A DNA stretch of 64,000 nucleotides, from NCBI RefSeq assembly GCF_004122165.1, contig NZ_SBKO01000001.1, positions 620,001 to 684,000 on the forward strand. The letters run 5' to 3'. The translations under genes were made by a program, and so were the position numbers. Positions 57,543 to 64,000 of this stretch are shown here, in pieces (the stretch's first letter is position 1; every line of letters starts with the position of its first letter). The notes beneath the pieces are model-generated. The model worked only from the letters and a program-made list of their open reading frames with translations, made no database searches and was not told the DNA's origin. The DNA comes from Flavobacterium amnicola. GTDB taxonomy: Bacteria > Bacteroidota > Bacteroidia > Flavobacteriales > Flavobacteriaceae.

Positions 57543-58870
57543 TGATCAAATTATTCGATTTAACGCTAAAATTAAATGGTTTTCAAATGAAGAAAGCCAA
57601 AGCTGAGTTGGATAAAATCGTCTCTTTGTCGGAAGAAAAACACCGCCTTTTCATCGAAACTAAGAAAAAAGAAATTGTTGCTTTTCACTTGCAACACAAT
57701 CCGTATTACCAAGATTTTGTAGGTAAATCTGCTGTTGAAAATTGGGAAGAAGTGCCCATCATGCAGAAAAAAGATTTTCAAAAACCGCTGGTAGAACGAA
57801 TTTCCAAAAACTATACTATCAAATCCATCTACGTGAATAAAACTTCGGGTTCTAGTGGTGATCCTTTTGTTTTTGCCAAAGACAAATATGCGCATGCCTT
57901 GACTTGGGCTTCCAATATTTACCGATTTGGATGGTATAAAATTGATTTTAATCGCTCACTTCAAGCGCGTTTTTATGGCATTCCGTTAGACTTTATTGGC
58001 AATAAAAAGGAACGCATCAAAGATTTTCTAAGCCATCGTTATCGGTTTACTATTTTTGATTTGTCGGATGAAGTACTGGAAAAAGTAGTGCAGAAATTCC
58101 GAAAAAAACGCTTTGATTACATCAACGGGTATACCAGTTCCATTGTGTTATTTGCGAAATTTTTACAATCGAAAAACATTGTTTTAAAAGATATTTGTCC
58201 AACGCTCAGAGTTTGCATGGTCACTTCTGAAATGCTTTTTGAGGAAGATAAAATACTGCTCGAAAAACAATTTGGAATCCCGGTAGTGAATGAATATGGT
58301 GCTTCCGAACTGGATTTGATTGCGTTTCAAAATCCAAACGACGAATGGCAAGTGAATGCCGAAACCTTGTATGTAGAAATTGTGGATGAAAACAATACTG
58401 TTTTGCCGTACGGAAAAGAAGGTCGTGTCGTGATAACTTCGTTATTCAACAAAGCCCATCCGTTTATTCGATATGATATTGGGGATATTGGGATATTGGA
58501 TGAAAGAAGCACCTTACAAAAGCCGATATTAAAACGATTAATTGGTCGCACCAATGACATTGCCCTACTTCCGAGCGGAAAGAAATCCCCTGGACTGACC
58601 TTTTATTATGTGACCAAAAGTATTATTGAAGACGATGGAAATGTAAAAGAATTTATCATCAAGCAAACCAAAATAGATGCTTTCGAAATTGATTATGTCA
58701 GTGAAAAAGAGCTCACTTCCGAACAAATTGGCAAAATTGAATCGGCCATTGCATTGTATTTAGAGCCCAATTTGAATTTTACTTTTACAAGAAAACGTTC
58801 GTTGGAAAGAAGCAATCGCGGAAAATTGAAACAGTTTAAGTCGTTATTGTCTTCACAAACCTTGGTTTGA
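57542..58870 (+). CDS. CapK/PaaK-like adenylate-forming protein
   Basis: The 442-residue protein resembles phenylacetate-CoA ligase-like enzymes of the CapK group common in capsule loci. The AMP-binding signature TSGSSGDPFVFAKD (about 101-114) is intact; NEYGASELDLIAF and HPFIRYDIGD follow, and the C-terminal domain contains LERSNRGKLKQF. It may activate an acid for attachment to a polysaccharide. The last 35 bp overlap the convergent GT2 gene. It is translationally coupled to the methyltransferase gene. Real substrate unknown. Confidence 0.82.
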   Translation: MIKLFDLTLKLNGFQMKKAKAELDKIVSLSEEKHRLFIETKKKEIVAFHLQHNPYYQDFVGKSAVENWEEVPIMQKKDFQKPLVERISKNYTIKSIYVNKTSGSSGDPFVFAKDKYAHALTWASNIYRFGWYKIDFNRSLQARFYGIPLDFIGNKKERIKDFLSHRYRFTIFDLSDEVLEKVVQKFRKKRFDYINGYTSSIVLFAKFLQSKNIVLKDICPTLRVCMVTSEMLFEEDKILLEKQFGIPVVNEYGASELDLIAFQNPNDEWQVNAETLYVEIVDENNTVLPYGKEGRVVITSLFNKAHPFIRYDIGDIGILDERSTLQKPILKRLIGRTNDIALLPSGKKSPGLTFYYVTKSIIEDDGNVKEFIIKQTKIDAFEIDYVSEKELTSEQIGKIESAIALYLEPNLNFTFTRKRSLERSNRGKLKQFKSLLSSQTLV

Positions 58871-59609
58871 CAAGCAATTGCGTAAATAAAAAGCCCATCA
58901 TACACGCCAAAGAAACCAGCACATTGAAACGATGAAATTTTCGGTAAACCGTATAATTATGCTTTAGTAATTTTATTTTTGATGCTGAAATCGAATCTTT
59001 TCGAACCCTATAATACGCCAAACTTTCCGGAATGGGCTGTGCCACTTTTATCTTCTTCACAATAGAAAGCCAAACCATCCAATCTTGTCTTTTTCGTATG
59101 GATGATATCGCTATTTTACCAAAATAATCCGTATCGTAAATCCCCGTGAGATTCCCTACAAAATTACAAAAGAACAATTTGATATAACTGAGTTTTTTGG
59201 GCGCTTCCACTCGTATGTTCAATGATTTTCCGTCTTCATTTATACAGTCATAAAATGAGAATGTAAACGGAATATTGTTGGCCTTCATAAATTCGATTTG
59301 CTTCGAGAGTTTTTCTGGCTTCCAAAGGTCATCCGAATCTAGAAACGAAATGTATTTCCCTTTAGCCTCAGTAATCGCACTGTTACGCGCTACTCCAGCA
59401 CCCGAATTTTTATTCAGTTTGAGTAAATGAATGCGGTGGTCGTCTTCCATAAACTGTTCTACGATAGCTATCGTATTGTCTGACGAACAATCGTCGACAA
59501 TAAGCATTTCCCAATTTCGGTACGTTTGTTTTTGTACCGATTGAATGGCTTCGGAAATGTATTTTGCAGAATTGTAGGTCGGAGTAATTATGGAAACCAG
59601 TTCGCTCAT
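58836..59609 (-). CDS. Glycosyltransferase family 2
   Basis: The 257-residue GT-A enzyme has the nucleotide-sugar site (VSIITPTYNSAKYISEAIQS, VDDCSSDNT) and the metal-binding motif LDSDDLW. RKRQDWMVWL follows as the acceptor-side ED/W region. A hydrophobic C-terminal stretch (about 230-250) may anchor it to the membrane. It adds a sugar to the lipid-linked glycan started by the WcaJ-like enzyme. It starts 1 bp from the stop codon of that gene, in the same operon, and its 3' end overlaps the CapK-like gene on the opposite strand by 35 bp. Confidence 0.9.
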   Translation of the reverse strand: MSELVSIITPTYNSAKYISEAIQSVQKQTYRNWEMLIVDDCSSDNTIAIVEQFMEDDHRIHLLKLNKNSGAGVARNSAITEAKGKYISFLDSDDLWKPEKLSKQIEFMKANNIPFTFSFYDCINEDGKSLNIRVEAPKKLSYIKLFFCNFVGNLTGIYDTDYFGKIAISSIRKRQDWMVWLSIVKKIKVAQPIPESLAYYRVRKDSISASKIKLLKHNYTVYRKFHRFNVLVSLACMMGFLFTQLLVKPRFVKTITT

Positions 59610-60968
59610 TTAATACGCTTTTTCTTGCCCTTTAAAAATATTAATCACGGTAAGGGCAATGATTTTAATGTCGAGAAAAAAGGACCAATTTTCAATATAA
59701 AACACATCAAATTTTATACGGTTGACCATTTCGTCATCGGTTTCAATTTCGCCTCGATACCCTTTAACCTGAGCAAGACCGGTAATTCCTGGTCGCACAT
59801 GTAGTCGGACATTGTATTTTTTAATTTTCTTTTGGTATTCGTTGTTGTGACTCCACAAATGGGGTCTTGGTCCCACGATAGACATGTCACCGAAAAGCAC
59901 ATTAAAAAATTGCGGCATTTCATCTAAACTGGTACGACGCAAAAAGCTTCCAATTTGGGTCACTCTTGGATCGTTTTTAGTGGTCATTTCTTCTGTTTTA
60001 CTATTCAATCGCATGGAACGAAACTTGTAACAGAAAAATTCATCTTGATTTAGGCCTGGTCGTCCTTGCTTGAAAAATATAGGCCCTTTGGATTCTAATT
60101 TAATCAAAATGGCAATTAACGGAATTAACCAAGAAAGGATCAAAACAATGATTAAAAAAGAAAAGAAAACGTCAAACGAACGCTTAACGGCTTTGTTTAA
60201 TAATTCATTAAGCGGTGATCTTTTTAAGGATAATATTGGGAAAAATTCGTAATAATCGACTACTAAATTTTTGGAATAAATCTCGTCGGCTTCGGGTATA
60301 AATTTGATAGTACACTGATGGTAATCGGCAAATTCAACCAATTTTTTCATTTGCTCTTCATCGAGTTCTTTTAGGACACAATAAATGTCATCAATTTTAT
60401 TTTTGATTACAAAATCTTCTATTTCATGTACCTTACCAACAATGGAATCATTTGTAATTTTATCGGAGAAAAAACCTTTAAAACGATAGCCATAATCGTG
60501 TCGGGTATCAAATAAATTTTGCAGGTTTTTTGCGCTTTCGGAATAGCCGATAATGATGGCATTACGATAATTTCCACCTAAAATGATACGGTATTTTTTT
60601 AAGTAATAAAACAGTAAGCCTTTGAATAAAGTGATGTATAAAAAGGCAAAACCTATAAAGTATAATAGTGTTCTAAAACTGGTAATTATTTCCCTTACAA
60701 CCGAAAAATAAGCAATAACAACCAGTGTAAAAAGTATAAACTGCTTGACTAATTTGGATAAAATTTCTGCGGGTTTTGTAAAGCGGTATACCTCATAAAA
60801 AGCAGTAAAATAGGCGATTACCGTCCAAGAAAACAATTGATACACAATAAAAAGATTGGTCTTTTGGGCAAAATCATTCAAAAATATTTTCACCAAAACA
60901 GTCAGGACTAAAAAGTCCAAAGCAATACTAATGGGTCTAATGTATTTAGAATACCTGCCTTTAGACAT
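59610..60968 (-). CDS. Polyprenyl-phosphate glycosyl-1-phosphate transferase (WcaJ/WbaP-like)
   Basis: The 452-residue membrane enzyme starts polysaccharide repeat units by moving a sugar 1-phosphate to undecaprenyl phosphate. Four N-terminal helices (about 12-120) are followed by a CoA-binding-like Rossmann domain (about 133-245) and another helix (about 270-293). The catalytic bacterial sugar transferase domain then shows KLESKGPIFFKQGRPG, FRSMRLN, RRTSLDEMPQFFNVLFGDMS and GPRPHL. The sugar is not certain (glucose or a diacetylated amino sugar). It is 5 bp after the UXS-like gene. Confidence 0.9.
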   Translation of the reverse strand: MSKGRYSKYIRPISIALDFLVLTVLVKIFLNDFAQKTNLFIVYQLFSWTVIAYFTAFYEVYRFTKPAEILSKLVKQFILFTLVVIAYFSVVREIITSFRTLLYFIGFAFLYITLFKGLLFYYLKKYRIILGGNYRNAIIIGYSESAKNLQNLFDTRHDYGYRFKGFFSDKITNDSIVGKVHEIEDFVIKNKIDDIYCVLKELDEEQMKKLVEFADYHQCTIKFIPEADEIYSKNLVVDYYEFFPILSLKRSPLNELLNKAVKRSFDVFFSFLIIVLILSWLIPLIAILIKLESKGPIFFKQGRPGLNQDEFFCYKFRSMRLNSKTEEMTTKNDPRVTQIGSFLRRTSLDEMPQFFNVLFGDMSIVGPRPHLWSHNNEYQKKIKKYNVRLHVRPGITGLAQVKGYRGEIETDDEMVNRIKFDVFYIENWSFFLDIKIIALTVINIFKGQEKAY

Positions 60969-60973
60969 TTATC

Positions 60974-61957
60974 TTATTTTATATAATCTTTAAAATCTTT
61001 GTGCTCTTCTTTTAATAACTCTTCCGAAGAAAGCGATTTGAAATACTCATAGGTTAACTTCATGCCTTCGCTACGGGACACTTTAGCCTCCCAGCCTAAA
61101 ATTTCTTTGGCTCTTGTCGTATTCGGTTGACGCTGTAACGGATCGTTTTCAGGTAATGGATGGTACACAATTTTCTGATTGGTTCCCGTTAACTTGATGA
61201 TTTCTTCGGCGAAATCTTTAATGGTAATTTCGTCTGGATTTCCAATGTTTACCGGATACACATAATCTGAAAGTAATAAACGATAAATACCTTCTACTTG
61301 GTCGTCAACATAACAAAACGAGCGGGTTTGCATTCCGTCACCAAAAATGGTCAAATCTTCCCCACGTAAAGCTTGTCCAATAAAAGCTGGAATTACACGT
61401 CCGTCGTTCAGACGCATTCTTGGTCCATAGGTATTAAAAATACGAACAATACGGGTTTCTAGTCCATGGAAACGGTGGTAAGCCATAGTGATGGACTCTT
61501 GAAAACGTTTCGCTTCGTCATACACCCCTCTTGGTCCGATGGTATTCACATTTCCGAAATAATCTTCCGTTTGTGGGTGCACCATTGGGTCACCATAAAC
61601 TTCTGAAGTCGAGGCAATCAGAATTCGCGCCTTTTTAACACGGGCTAATCCTAATAAATTATGCGTTCCTAACGAACCTACTTTTAGGGTTTGAATTGGA
61701 ATTTTTAAATAATCGATTGGACTCGCTGGTGAAGCAAAATGTAAGATATAATCTAAATCGCCTGGAACGTGTACAAATTTGGAAACATCATGATGATAAA
61801 ATTCAAAATTTTCCAATTTAAACAAGTGCTCGATGTTTTTTAAATCGCCTGTAATCAAATTATCCATTCCGATTACATGGTAACCTTCTTTGATAAAACG
61901 ATCACACAAATGCGATCCTAAAAATCCTGCTGCTCCAGTGATTAAAATTCTTTTCAT
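60974..61957 (-). CDS. UDP-glucuronate decarboxylase (UDP-xylose synthase type SDR)
   Basis: The 327-residue NAD-dependent enzyme converts UDP-glucuronate to UDP-xylose. The Rossmann motif [10 protein letters not shown] is at 8-17. The active-site helix reads [12 protein letters not shown], with catalytic Tyr and Lys in YxxxK form. The [19 protein letters not shown] stretch is the family sequence that contacts the nucleotide sugar. The GT products of this locus may thus include xylose. It follows rfbD by 2 bp in the same operon. UDP-glucuronate supply genes (ugd) are not in this window. Confidence 0.87.
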   Translation of the reverse strand: MKRILITGAAGFLGSHLCDRFIKEGYHVIGMDNLITGDLKNIEHLFKLENFEFYHHDVSKFVHVPGDLDYILHFASPASPIDYLKIPIQTLKVGSLGTHNLLGLARVKKARILIASTSEVYGDPMVHPQTEDYFGNVNTIGPRGVYDEAKRFQESITMAYHRFHGLETRIVRIFNTYGPRMRLNDGRVIPAFIGQALRGEDLTIFGDGMQTRSFCYVDDQVEGIYRLLLSDYVYPVNIGNPDEITIKDFAEEIIKLTGTNQKIVYHPLPENDPLQRQPNTTRAKEILGWEAKVSRSEGMKLTYEYFKSLSSEELLKEEHKDFKDYIK

Positions 61958-61959
61958 AC

Positions 61960-62802
61960 TTATATTTTAGTTTGTAACAAAGACTCTTGCCACGATTTGA
62001 TTTCTATTTTAAAGGTATTCTTTATTTTGCTTTTATCCAAGACACTGTATTTTGGTCTTTTGGCAGGAGTTGGATACGCTTCGGTTGGGATCGGATTGAG
62101 TTGGATGTTGATCGCATTGATTCTGAAAATTTCTTTAGCAAAATCATACCAAGAACAAACCCCTTCATTGCTGAAATTGTAAACTCCGAATTCGTTGTTT
62201 TTTGACTTGATAATTGTCACGATTGCTTCCGCTAAATCGACTGCATTGGTCGGTGTTCCAATTTGATCCGCCACCACATTGAGCTCGTCACGTTCGCTTC
62301 CTAATCGCAACATGGTTTTCATGAAATTATTCGCAAATTGCGAATACACCCATGACGTTCTGATGATGAAATGTTTGTCACAATTTTGAGCGACTTCAAT
62401 TTCTCCCTCCAGTTTGGTTTGACCATATACTCCAATTGGGTTGGTCGTATGGTTTTCCGAATAGGGTAAATTCCCTTCTCCATCAAACACAAAATCAGTA
62501 GAAATATGTACTAATGTGCTTCCCGATTTTTGACAAGCAATCGCCAAATTTTTGGGTCCCACTACATTCACCAAGTGTGCTTTTTCTACTTCAGTTTCGG
62601 CTTTATCGACTGCGGTATAGGCAGCCGCATTGATACAAAAGTCAATGGTATTCGTTTCGAAAAAAGAAGTGACGCGTTCCGGATTGGTGATATCCAAATC
62701 GGAAGAAGACGCGAAAACAAACTGAATCTCAGGATACTTTGGTGCAATAAATTGCAACGATTGTCCTAATTGTCCTGAAGCACCTGTGACTAAAACTACC
62801 AT
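61960..62802 (-). CDS. rfbD: dTDP-4-dehydrorhamnose reductase
   Basis: The 280-residue SDR enzyme performs the last step of dTDP-L-rhamnose synthesis, reducing the 4-keto sugar with [16 protein letters not shown] (about 7-17), the YGQTKLEGE active-site segment and the SWVYS motif are typical. Its start overlaps the end of rfbC by 7 bp, so the two are coupled. rfbA and rfbB (dTDP-glucose synthesis) are not visible here and may lie to the right of the window or elsewhere. Confidence 0.93.
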   Translation of the reverse strand: MVVLVTGASGQLGQSLQFIAPKYPEIQFVFASSSDLDITNPERVTSFFETNTIDFCINAAAYTAVDKAETEVEKAHLVNVVGPKNLAIACQKSGSTLVHISTDFVFDGEGNLPYSENHTTNPIGVYGQTKLEGEIEVAQNCDKHFIIRTSWVYSQFANNFMKTMLRLGSERDELNVVADQIGTPTNAVDLAEAIVTIIKSKNNEFGVYNFSNEGVCSWYDFAKEIFRINAINIQLNPIPTEAYPTPAKRPKYSVLDKSKIKNTFKIEIKSWQESLLQTKI

Positions 62803-63347
62803 ACTTTTTTGGCGTTTTTAAGTAAAGGCTGTACTTGATCTTTATCGGAAATAATAAGTTCTGATTCAGGGAAATTCCAATCGATACCCAATTCCGGATC
62901 GTTAAACATTACCCCACCTTCGCTTTCCTTATTATAGAAATTATCACATTTATAGAAAAAAGTAGCGGTGTCACTCACTACTAAAAACCCATGTGCAAAA
63001 CCTCTAGGAACAAAAAACTGCTTTTGGTTTTCGGCCGAAAGTAAAATGGAGTACGATTGCCCGTAGGTTTCCGATTCTGGTCGTAAATCGACCGCTACAT
63101 CCAATACTTCACCTTCTAACACACGCACTAATTTTGCTTGTGCATGCTCGCCGCATTGGTAATGCAGTCCACGTAATACTCCTTTAGAGGAATACGATTG
63201 ATTGTCTTGCACAAAAGTGACTTCCTGCCCAATGCCTTTGTTGAAAGTATTTTGATTAAAGCTTTCCATGAAATAACCGCGGTCATCATGAAAAACTTTA
63301 GGTTCTATTATAAAACAACCTTTTAAATGGGTTTCTATAAAGTTCAT
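62796..63347 (-). CDS. rfbC: dTDP-4-dehydrorhamnose 3,5-epimerase
   Basis: The 183-residue cupin enzyme epimerises C3 and C5 of the dTDP-4-keto sugar. FHDDRGYFMESFNQ (about 19-32), LRGLHYQ (active-site histidine) and FVPRGFAHGFLV are the usual family motifs, and the length is normal. It overlaps the upstream gene stop by one base and rfbD by 7 bp. Confidence 0.95.
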   Translation of the reverse strand: MNFIETHLKGCFIIEPKVFHDDRGYFMESFNQNTFNKGIGQEVTFVQDNQSYSSKGVLRGLHYQCGEHAQAKLVRVLEGEVLDVAVDLRPESETYGQSYSILLSAENQKQFFVPRGFAHGFLVVSDTATFFYKCDNFYNKESEGGVMFNDPELGIDWNFPESELIISDKDQVQPLLKNAKKVW

Positions 63348-64000
63348 TATATGTTAAAAATTTGTTCTAAAATTTTGATTGTAATCAGATACGTTGGTTT
63401 TACCCCTGTTGTTCCTAGACCTCCCGAAGCTAAAGTACTTCCAGTTTCTAATGGATTATCAGAAGCATAATACGCATACCTTACTTTTACGTCTGGATTG
63501 ATACTTTTACGAATTCTCGAAGCCGATTGAATCGCTTTTTGATAATAGGCTCCTTCCATTTCTAGTCCGATGGCTTCCCAAGTTGATTCGTGGAAGAATT
63601 TCAACAAATCTCTATTTTGAAGTGAGGTTCCTAAAACGGTAATCATTGGTCCTTCATACACCGGAATATCATTTCCTTCAAACATGGCGGCCGTTAATTG
63701 GTTTTCAAACGGATAATTATCGGCTGTTCCTTCATTAACGTGGGCCGTTGCAATCATGATATCGCCTTTTCCACCTTCTAAAATTCCGGCTTTCCCCATA
63801 ATAGAAACCGATTCTACATTTAAAAATGTTTTCTTCTTGTCTACTTTATACGGCTTTAGTAATTCATCAATCGTTTCAAACGCTTGCTCGCCAAAAGCAT
63901 AATCCATTACGATTAACACCGGAGCTTGTTTTCCTATTTTAGCGCTTGGGAACGCCGTTTTCTTCCAATCGAACTTAGCGGTGTCAAATATTTGCACATC
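63347..64000 (-). CDS. DUF6909-like protein with nucleoside-phosphorylase-type motifs (5' end outside window)
   Basis: The open frame runs past the right edge, so only the C-terminal 217 residues are seen. They include VLIVMDYAFGEQAFE, the phosphorylase-like AIGLEMEGAYYQKA (an EMEgA motif used in the MTA/SAH nucleosidase family to hold ribose) and an SDNPLETGSTLASGGLGTTG stretch. I think it belongs to DUF6909 of flavobacteria, but this comes from memory. It could bind or split a nucleoside. It overlaps rfbC by one base, so it is co-transcribed with the rhamnose genes. A GTG near the edge is inside the frame and not the true start. Confidence 0.55.
   Translation of the reverse strand, partial: DVQIFDTAKFDWKKTAFPSAKIGKQAPVLIVMDYAFGEQAFETIDELLKPYKVDKKKTFLNVESVSIMGKAGILEGGKGDIMIATAHVNEGTADNYPFENQLTAAMFEGNDIPVYEGPMITVLGTSLQNRDLLKFFHESTWEAIGLEMEGAYYQKAIQSASRIRKSINPDVKVRYAYYASDNPLETGSTLASGGLGTTGVKPTYLITIKILEQIFNI

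Overview
The window looks like chromosomal DNA of a gliding, type IX secretion (T9SS)-positive member of the Flavobacteriaceae, most likely Flavobacterium or a close relative. The DNA is AT-rich. It carries gldH and sprE/porW, five proteins with C-terminal T9SS type A sorting domains, an ATP synthase operon without atpD/atpC, families known mainly from this phylum (DUF4292, DUF4254, DUF6168, DUF6341, DUF6427), and -7 boxes of the form TAnnTTTG. I see no rRNA, tRNA, CRISPR array, prophage or transposase gene.

Layout. 1-4.2 kb: the start of an RlmI-like methyltransferase gene and a large secreted M4 metalloprotease with a duplicated FN3-GEVED module. 4.2-11.2 kb: a minus-strand block with a two-subunit 3-oxoacid CoA-transferase, a class A penicillin-binding protein, gldH, ricT and the tRNA hydroxylase trhO. 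11.4-13.4 kb: two unknown lipoproteins, one with a zinc-protease-like HExxH motif. 13.5-16.2 kb: dprA, an HU/SPOR membrane protein and an acyl-CoA thioesterase. 16.2-23.3 kb: a minus-strand run of EnvC-like, DUF4292, TPR, sugar-nucleotidyltransferase, dut and flippase genes. It is interrupted by a repeat-flanked four-helix-bundle gene and holds a flavo-1-like RNA element. 24.3-34.7 kb: atpBEFHAG, then DUF6168, atpZ, bactofilin and sprE. An RCC1-repeat T9SS protein on the opposite strand separates atpB from the DUF6168/atpZ genes.

34.9-41.6 kb: a PaaE-like reductase, followed by a tandem array of three secreted proteins with C-terminal peptidase S74 (endosialidase-type chaperone) domains and a fourth, shorter relative. 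41.7-45.3 kb: a heptosyltransferase with its DUF4254 neighbour, upp, DUF6427 and DUF6341. 45.3-55.2 kb: a signalling and adhesin island. A hybrid histidine kinase with AraC output and a LytS/LytTR-type two-component pair are interleaved with two LamG-type T9SS surface proteins, and candidate shared operator sequences are visible. 55.3-64 kb: purD, a methyltransferase/CapK-like pair, and a minus-strand polysaccharide operon (GT2, WcaJ-like transferase, UDP-glucuronate decarboxylase, rfbD, rfbC and a partial DUF6909-like gene).

How it works together. Most of the window concerns the cell envelope: peptidoglycan synthesis and remodelling, surface polysaccharide, lipoproteins, the secretion and gliding machinery, and proteins displayed on the surface. 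The most unusual parts are the S74 tandem array, the two-sensor/T9SS island with a nearly identical 28-29 bp motif upstream of the sensor and the surface-protein operon, and the apparent insertions (RCC1 gene, four-helix-bundle cassette) into otherwise housekeeping gene runs.
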